Assembly: GCA_032716605.1 (NCBI GenBank)
Contig: CM064545.1
Coordinates: 10,073,564-10,137,563 of the forward strand
DNA from: Paralithodes platypus
Taxonomy: Eukaryota > Arthropoda > Malacostraca > Decapoda > Lithodidae
DNA length: 64,000 nt
Direction: 5' to 3'
The notes under the pieces were generated by a model, which saw only the letters and a list, made by a program, of their open reading frames with translations, ran no database searches and was not told where the DNA came from. Below are positions 57,893-64,000 of this stretch, in pieces. Every line of letters starts with the position of its first letter. The stretch's first letter is position 1. A program made the translations under genes and the position numbers.

Positions 57893-60800
57893 GGTCAGAC
57901 CGGTACATAAATGTAGATCCGAGTAGAACCAAGAATTTGAATAAAGACCGTTCCGTGAATTCAAAATCCAAAACATTAAATCGTAGCATACGCAATAAAT
58001 TTTCAGATTTAGAGGAACTAGTTTTACAGAAAATTACGATGTTATTGGCATAACAGAATCTTGGCTCAATACAGAAGACAGATACTTTTTAGCAGAGTAT
58101 TCACTTCCCGGCTATGTAATGTTTGAGAAAAGCTGAATTAATAGAAATGGAGGGGGGTGTTTTATTTGTTATCAAAGAAAGTCTTAACCCGCCCTCTTGT
58201 CAAAACCTCAAATTGTTAACGTCGACACATCCTTTGTGTTAATAAAGAATAATAAACGTACAAAAATAATCTATCTACAGGTATCTATCTATTGCCTGAT
58301 GCCGTGATCCCCGAAGGGGTGGCCACGAACGAACCGCCACCATGCACCTCTGTCGCCGGTCAGTCGACACCCCTCCCCCCAACCAGCACCGCCTTCGTTC
58401 ATATACTTTCTCACTCCATCCTTCCACCTCTCTTTCGGTCTACCTCTCCCTCTCTGTCCCTCCACCTCGCTATCGTACACCCTCTTAGTCATTCTTTCGC
58501 TTTCCATACGTTCCATATGGCCGAACCATTTCAAGTTGTTCCTTTTCACACTTTCCAGCACATCTACCTCCACACCACACCTCCTTCTTACTTCCTCATT
58601 AGTCTGTCTATACCTCCATGTAACTCCGCACGCAATTCTTAGGTAATTCATTTCCACTGCTCTCACTCTTGGTCGGAGTCTCTCAACCAACATCCATGCT
58701 TCGCTTCCGTAAGTCAGTGTCGGGATTACTACACTGTCATGCAAGGACTTCTTCGCTTCCATACTTGACCACCCTATTCCTTGTTACTGATTTCAGCATT
58801 CCTACAACCCTCTTCCCCTGTTGTGCCCTCTCCTGCACTCCTTCATCCATAGTCCCATCTTTACTCAACACACTGCCCAGATACTTCAAAGAGTTGACAG
58901 TCTCCATAGCCTGACCGTTCAGCTTCACCTCACACTCTGTGACTTTACCCCTTTCGAAGACCATAACCTTGCTCTTCCCCGCATTTACCTTCAAATTCCG
59001 TTTTTCGCACACTGTTCCAAACAAAAATAATACTTGCACTAATATACAGACCTCCAGCTCAATCAGTGCAAACTGACTGAGAAATTTATGAGCAAATTGC
59101 AGACTTAAGTAACTCGCATGATACCGTAATTTTTGGCGATTTCAATTTACCTGTGACCAAGTGGGAAGATAGTATTACTTCACAATCTGGACAAGACCTG
59201 TATGCAAATTTGCAAAAGAGTTCGCTATATCAATTTGTTAGATCTCCAACCAGTGGAAATAATGTCCTTGACCTTGTACTTTCAACAAAAGAAGAATTGA
59301 TAGAGAATTTGAATGTCGGTGATGAATTCAGTAACAGCGACCATCATACGATAACTTTCAGTTTAAAGTTTACTAGTAACGAACCAAATAGCAGCATCGA
59401 GAAAGTCCCTAATTTCCAGCAAGCAAACTTCCGTAAACTTAGAGCAATGTTTAAAGAAACTGACAATAACGACATAAATACATCTTGGGAATTATTCGAA
59501 ACCACTTACCTAAAAGCAGTGCAAGACTGCATACCATCGAAAATACGGCGTACAGGCCATAATAATAAGCCCAAATGGTGGAATAAAGATATTTCAAACT
59601 GTCTGCTTGCTAAAAAGTTTGCAAATGATCGATTAAAATCCTCACAAAATGACAAAGAACGGGTGAAATTTGTAGAGCTACGACGCAAAGACAAAAAGTT
59701 AATTAAGCAAAGTAAAATTATCCTGGAGTTACATGTTGCGAATCAAAGTAAAACAAACCCGAAAGAATTCTATAGTTATATCAGAAAGAAAAAAGTAGTT
59801 ACTTCAACTGTTGGACCGTTAGTCGATGAAAATGGAGAATACACCAAAGACGAAGTACAAATGAGTAATGCCCTTAATACCTTCTTTGCATCAGTTTTTA
59901 CAACCGAAGACCTCAGTGATATCCCTACACCATCGCCGATTCAGATTGATTATTCAGATGTTCTAAGCAATATGACCGTTACAGAGAGAGAAGTATTGAA
60001 TTGTTTAGATAAACTCAAGGTAAATAAAACGCCTGTACCTGATAGAATCTCACCTAGAGTTCTAAAGGAAGCTAAGGAAAAGCTCTCCAAACCACTGACA
60101 TTGCTATTCAATAAATCCTTGCAGTCTGGAACTATGCCTGATCAGTGGAAGCTAGCCAACGTAACACCGATATTCAAAAAAGGTAGCAAATCCCTGCCCA
60201 GTAACTATCGTCCAATTAGCTTAACCTCAGTTGTATGTAAAATGCTATAAACGGTCATAAGAGACAGACTCGTAAATCACTTAGAGGAAAATAACATACT
60301 TAAAGATACTCAACACGGCTTTCATAAAATACGTTCCTGTTTAACAAACCTCTTAGACTTCTTCCACGATATCCTCAACCTCTACGATTAGAGTAAAGCT
60401 GTAGATATTATATACCTTGATTTTCAAAAGGCCTTTGACAAAGTTCTCCACAAACGTTTACTGCTAAAACTAAAAGGGCATGGAATACAAGACGGTGTGT
60501 TGAAATGGATAGAAAATTGGCTCAGCGACAGAAAGCAAAGAGTAGTCATAAACGGTAGGGCATCTAAATGGACCAATGTAACTAGCGGAGTACCCCAGGG
60601 ATTGGTATTAGGACCAATTCTCTTTCTAAATTACATCAACGACATAGATGAGGGTCTCACCTGTTCAATTTCAAAATTTGCTGACGACACAAAAATTGCA
60701 AATAGCGTATTCTCAAAAGACCAAGTTGACGATATGCAACACAATCTAGATAAGTTGTCATGTTGGGCCTAAATTTGGCAAATTAGTTTCAATGCGAATA

Positions 60801-61735
60801 AATGTAAAGTACTACATATCGGATACCAAAATGAGAAAGCAAACTATTCAATGAATGGCACTCAGCTTAAGAATGTAAACAGAGAAACCTGGGAGTAACA
60901 ATATCGAGTAATCTAAAACCGAGTCAACAATGTCCAGAAGTTGTTAAGAAGGCAAACAAAATTATTGGCTTTATAGGCAGGTCATTTGAGCATAAATCAA
61001 AGACGTTATCCTAACCTTTTACAATTCCTTAGTCCGCCCTCTTCTGGAATACTGCGTTCAATCCTGGTGCCCTTATTACCAAAAAGATATAGACAAGCTA
61101 GAACGAGTTCAACGTAGAGTTTCCAAAATGATACCTAGCCTAAAGAACAAACCATACGAGGAGCATCTTAGAGAATTAAATCTGTTTCCTTTAACCCAGC
61201 GCAGATTAAGGGGCGACTTAATTCAAGTGTTCAAAATCATCAAAGGCATCGACAATATGAACTGTAGTAAGTACTTCACTATCAACCAATCTAATTACAC
61301 ATGGGGAAACGGTTGCAAAATTATTGGTAAATCTTTTAGCTCACACGAATCTAAGAATTTCTTCTTCAATCGAGTTGTCAACTTGTGGAATGGGCTTCCC
61401 CGAGATGTTATAGACTGCAGCACCGTTGATTCATTTAAACTTCGCCTAGACAAATATCTCGCATCAAACCCGCGACTGACTGCGTTTGTAAATGAATACC
61501 TTTAATTTATCCCCCCCTCAGTTACTAACCCATCTGTCCCCTACTAACTTCCTAATCCTGCCACGGACATTAGTTCCAGGGCAGTAGTTCCCTTTCCAAT
61601 GTTCCCTTACCCACTCTAAACCACTGTTTGGACACTTGATCCTCAGTGTTTTGGAGGACAAGCAGCCTAGAAGGGTCACTAGACCTGTTGTTGCTTGATT
61701 TCCTTTGTACCCCTTTGTACTTCTTTGTACAGTGA
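57893..61735 (+). pseudogene. CR1-like LINE ORF2 and 3' UTR (copy 2), heavily broken
   Basis: Same family as the minus copy at 32.7-35.8 kb. The endonuclease start is degenerate (57960-58260), interrupted by the RTE fragment, and resumes at 59031 with LIYRPPAQS, GDFNLPVTKW and SDHHTI. Damage against copy 1: an 18-base in-frame deletion after FKETD (59463), TAA at 60248-60250, TAG near 60391, a stop near 60770, and small deletions near 60890 and 61005. RT motifs remain: YLDFQKAFDKV, SGVPQGLVLGP (S to L), FADDTKI. The C-terminus 61128-61505 is open. The 3' UTR ends in three CTTTGTAC-type units at about 61703-61731. Confidence 0.9.
58260..59031 (-). mobile_element. RTE-like LINE 3' fragment (copy 3) with 11-bp target duplication
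   Basis: ACAAAAATAAT at 58260-58270 and 59021-59031 flanks a 750-bp insertion in ORF2 of the CR1-like LINE. On the minus strand it reads LKVNAGKSKVMVFERGK, LKYLGSVLSKDGTMDEGVQE (frame 59039-58737), a frameshift near 58745, then SLHDSVVIPTLTYGSEAW to FVRGHPFGDHGIRQ (58762-58289) and the CAATAGATAGATAC tail. It is the longest of the three RTE-like fragments. Confidence 0.9.
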
Positions 61736-61808
61736 TGCGGGGGAGGACACTACATTTTTCCTGTAATATCTTTTTAACGGTTGAGATTTGGAATTTTTGT
61801 TATAGAAC

Positions 61809-62517
61809 ATTTAATGCTTAGAATAGCTCCTTTTATCATTTATGCTTAGAATAGCTCCTTTTATCATTTATGCTTAGAATAGCTCCTTTTATCATTTATG
61901 CTTAGAATAGCTCCTTTTATCATTTAATGCTTAGAATAGCTCCTTTTATCATTTATGCTTAGAATAGCTCCTTTTATCATTTATGCTTAGAATAGCTCCT
62001 TTTATCATTTATGCTTAGAATAGCTCCTTTTATCATTTATGCTTAGAATAGCTCCTTTTATCATTTATGCTTAGAATAGCTCCTTTTATCATTTAATGCT
62101 TAGAATAGCTCCTTTTATCATTTATGCTTAGAATAGCTCCTTTTATCATTTATGCTTAGAATAGCTCCTTTTATCATTTATGCTTAGAATAGCTCCTTTT
62201 ATCATTATGCTTAGAATAGCTCCTTTTATCATTTAATGCTTAGAATAGCTCCTTTTATCATTTATGCTTAGAATAGCTCCTTTTATCATTTATGCTTAGA
62301 ACAGCTCCTTTTATCATTTAATGCTTAGAATAGCTCCTTTTATCATTTATGCTTAGAATAGCTCCTTTTATCATTTAATGCTTAGAATAGCTCCTTTTAT
62401 CATTTATGCTTAGAATAGCTCCTTTTATAATTTATGCTTAGAATTGCTCCTTTTATCATTTATGCTTAGAATAGCTCCTTTATCATTTAATGCTTAGAAT
62501 AGCTCCTTTTATCATTT
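61809..62517. repeat. 28-30-bp minisatellite, about 24 copies
   Basis: The unit is ATTTATGCTTAGAATAGCTC CTTTTATC, with ATTTAATG variants interspersed. It lies within the right arm of the TIR element. Confidence 0.95.
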
Positions 62518-62649
62518 CCCAAAGTTATGCCCTTTCCTCCTGGGACACGCTGTACAGTATATACGGCATATACAAATATATAGAGAGCTACATAGAGCTA
62601 CATAGATACACAGACCACACAGACCTCAAGGTCCTTACTAGGCAGTCTG

Positions 62650-62885
62650 GCCTTACAAACTATATATGCATATATGCATATATACACATACACACATACA
62701 CACATACATACATATACATATACAATATACATATACATATATACATATACATACATATACACATACATACATACATACACATATATACACCGGTACACAC
62801 ATATACACACATACACACACACACACACATATACACATACATACATACACACATACATACATATATACAGTATATACATACATAC
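62650..62885. repeat. Compound TACATA/CACATA microsatellite
   Basis: Alternating purine-pyrimidine repeat. The HTYIHTHI frames on both strands are artefacts. Confidence 0.95.
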
Positions 62886-62886
62886 T

Positions 62887-64000
62887 GTTTTTTTTTTTTT
62901 TTTTTCCCCTTTTCTTTTCTTTTTTTTTCATATCACCCCAGCCCTCTGCAGATAGAGGTCAAGCCTTCCCTTGAAAGCGTTTATTGTGTCGCTCTCCACC
63001 ACTCTCGCTGGTAGTTTATTCCACTCTGTCGCCACACTGTAGGTGAAGAAACTCTTTGTGACATCTAGGTTTGCCTTTTTGGTTTTTAATTTCATTCCAT
63101 TTCCGCGAGTTTGATTAGTATTGTTTAATGTGAATAGTGCATTTACATCGACTTTGTCGAAACCTTTTAGTATCTTAAAGCACTCAATAAGCTGACCCCT
63201 CAACCTCCTCTTTTTTAATGAGAACAGGTTCAATCGTTTAAGTCTTTCTTCATATGGTTTATTTCTTAATGAGGGTATCATCTTTGTCGCTCTACGCTGT
63301 ACTGACTCGAGTCTTACAATGTCCTTGATCAGATAAGGTGACCAGAACTGCACACCATATTCAAGGTGGGGCCTCACCATACTTTTGAACAGTGGCACTA
63401 TTACGTTTTCATGTTTATATGTAAATTTTCGTTTAATAAAGCCCAATGCTATGTTTGCCTTATTTGCAGCTGCTATACATTGGTCGGAAGTTTTTAGGTT
63501 TTCAGATATTAGTACCCCTAGGTCTTTTACTACCGTTGCGGTTTTTATTTGTTTGCCATTCATATCGTATTTGTATTTCATATTTCTGCTACCAACCTGC
63601 AGCACCTGACATTTATCGACATTGAAGGGCATCTGCCATTTTTTCGACCACTCTGATATCTTGTTTAAATCAGATTGCAACGCATTTCTATCATCTTCGT
63701 TCAGGACTGTATTTCCTATTTTTGTATCGTCGGCGAATTTGGAAATGGTGTTGTTTACTCCTACATCGATATCGTTAATGTAAATGAGAAACAGGACCGG
63801 TTCAAGGACTGAACCCTGTGGAACTCCACTAGTAACAGGCTCCCACTCCGATTCCACTCCATTTATCACCACTCTCTGTCTTCTGTCTGTAAGCCAATTT
63901 TTTATCCAAGAATGAATTTCACCTTTGATACCTATCCTCTCCAGATTAGCCAATAGTTTTCGGTGAGGCACCTTGTGGTAAGGCTTTTGAAAGTCCAAGA
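62887..64000 (-). pseudogene. CR1-like LINE, second family: RT to C-terminus, runs off the window
   Basis: Open minus frame from the window edge to 62928 (about 357 codons, 5' part outside). RT motifs: LDFQKPYHKVPH, TSGVPQGSVLEPVLF, SKFADDTKIG, and a C-terminal HLEYGVQFWSPY, RRATKMIPSLRNKPYEERL, TEWNKLPARVV. The catalytic Asp of motif A and the DD pair are kept, but the usual AFD reads PYH and the usual SVLGP reads SVLEP, so activity is doubtful. The stop is followed at once by an A-rich tail (62887-62930 on +). It is related to, but clearly distinct from, the family at 32.7 and 59 kb. Marked as pseudogene for the motif changes only; the visible frame is unbroken. Confidence 0.85.

Larger units (their letters stand above)
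55362..62552. mobile_element. TA-flanked TIR element (mariner-like ends) that contains a CR1-like LINE
   Basis: Left end TAGGGTGTCCCAGGAGGAAA from 55362 and, inverted, CAGCGTGTCCCAGGAGGAAA from 62552, each next to TA. Similarity of the arms continues to ATGTTCTATAA and the AGAGATATTGCA / AAAGATATTACA region. No transposase is seen. The LINE with its 5' region lies between the arms, and the right arm has swollen with a 28-bp minisatellite. TA targets suggest the Tc1/mariner group (inference). Confidence 0.75.

Overview
This is a window of a repeat-dense animal nuclear genome. It is AT-rich and full of microsatellites and minisatellites, with long TA runs and one 100-base N gap. Almost every long reading frame is a broken transposable-element gene. 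The element families (BEL/Pao, CR1-like, Jockey/I-like, RTE-like and R2-like LINEs, Tc1-like and TTAA-specific DNA transposons), short interstitial TTAGG-type tracts and a TATA plus TCAGT initiator fit an arthropod. A decapod-type crustacean is my best guess, but it is an inference. I find no intact host protein-coding gene.

Layout. 1-2.3 kb: a pseudogene of an uncharacterised invertebrate protein with a PIN/FEN1-like acidic-residue pattern, broken by two in-frame stops. 2.3-8.5 kb: a tRNA-derived relic, a 25-bp minisatellite whose unit exists singly in a nearby duplicate, TTAA-flanked MITEs and a spaced inverted repeat. 9-11.2 kb: a ~220-bp ACGT-rich satellite split by a 489-bp TTAA MITE. 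11.2-13.2 kb: an R2-like LINE 3' half split by another TTAA MITE. 15-18.5 kb: an RTE-like LINE 3' fragment, a 14-bp minisatellite, a SINE and a 40-bp minisatellite. 18.5-18.8 kb: a convincing TATA/initiator promoter with a possible non-coding first exon. 20-31 kb: MITEs, hairpin repeats, a foldback with a 38-bp perfect palindrome, a cluster of CCAGTG(T) motifs and a TIR element holding a 32-bp minisatellite.

31.4-45.3 kb holds two inverted copies of one ancestral segment (an old Jockey-like LINE tail plus flank). Copy 1 is interrupted by a 4-kb TIR element with an 8-bp target duplication, which itself contains a CR1-like LINE. Copy 2 is interrupted by a Jockey-like LINE. Each copy supplies the empty site for the insertion in the other. 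Between them lie GTGATG-type repeats and a Tc1-like transposase relic. 45.9-51.9 kb is a degraded BEL/Pao element split by a Jockey-like LINE in gag and a TTAA MITE in RT. 55.4-62.6 kb is a TA-flanked TIR element that swallowed a near-complete CR1-like LINE (ORF1 esterase plus ORF2), itself hit by an RTE-like fragment with an 11-bp target duplication. The window ends inside another CR1-like LINE on the minus strand.

The elements do not form a pathway. They record serial nested insertion, and in at least two places local repeat units expanded into minisatellites.
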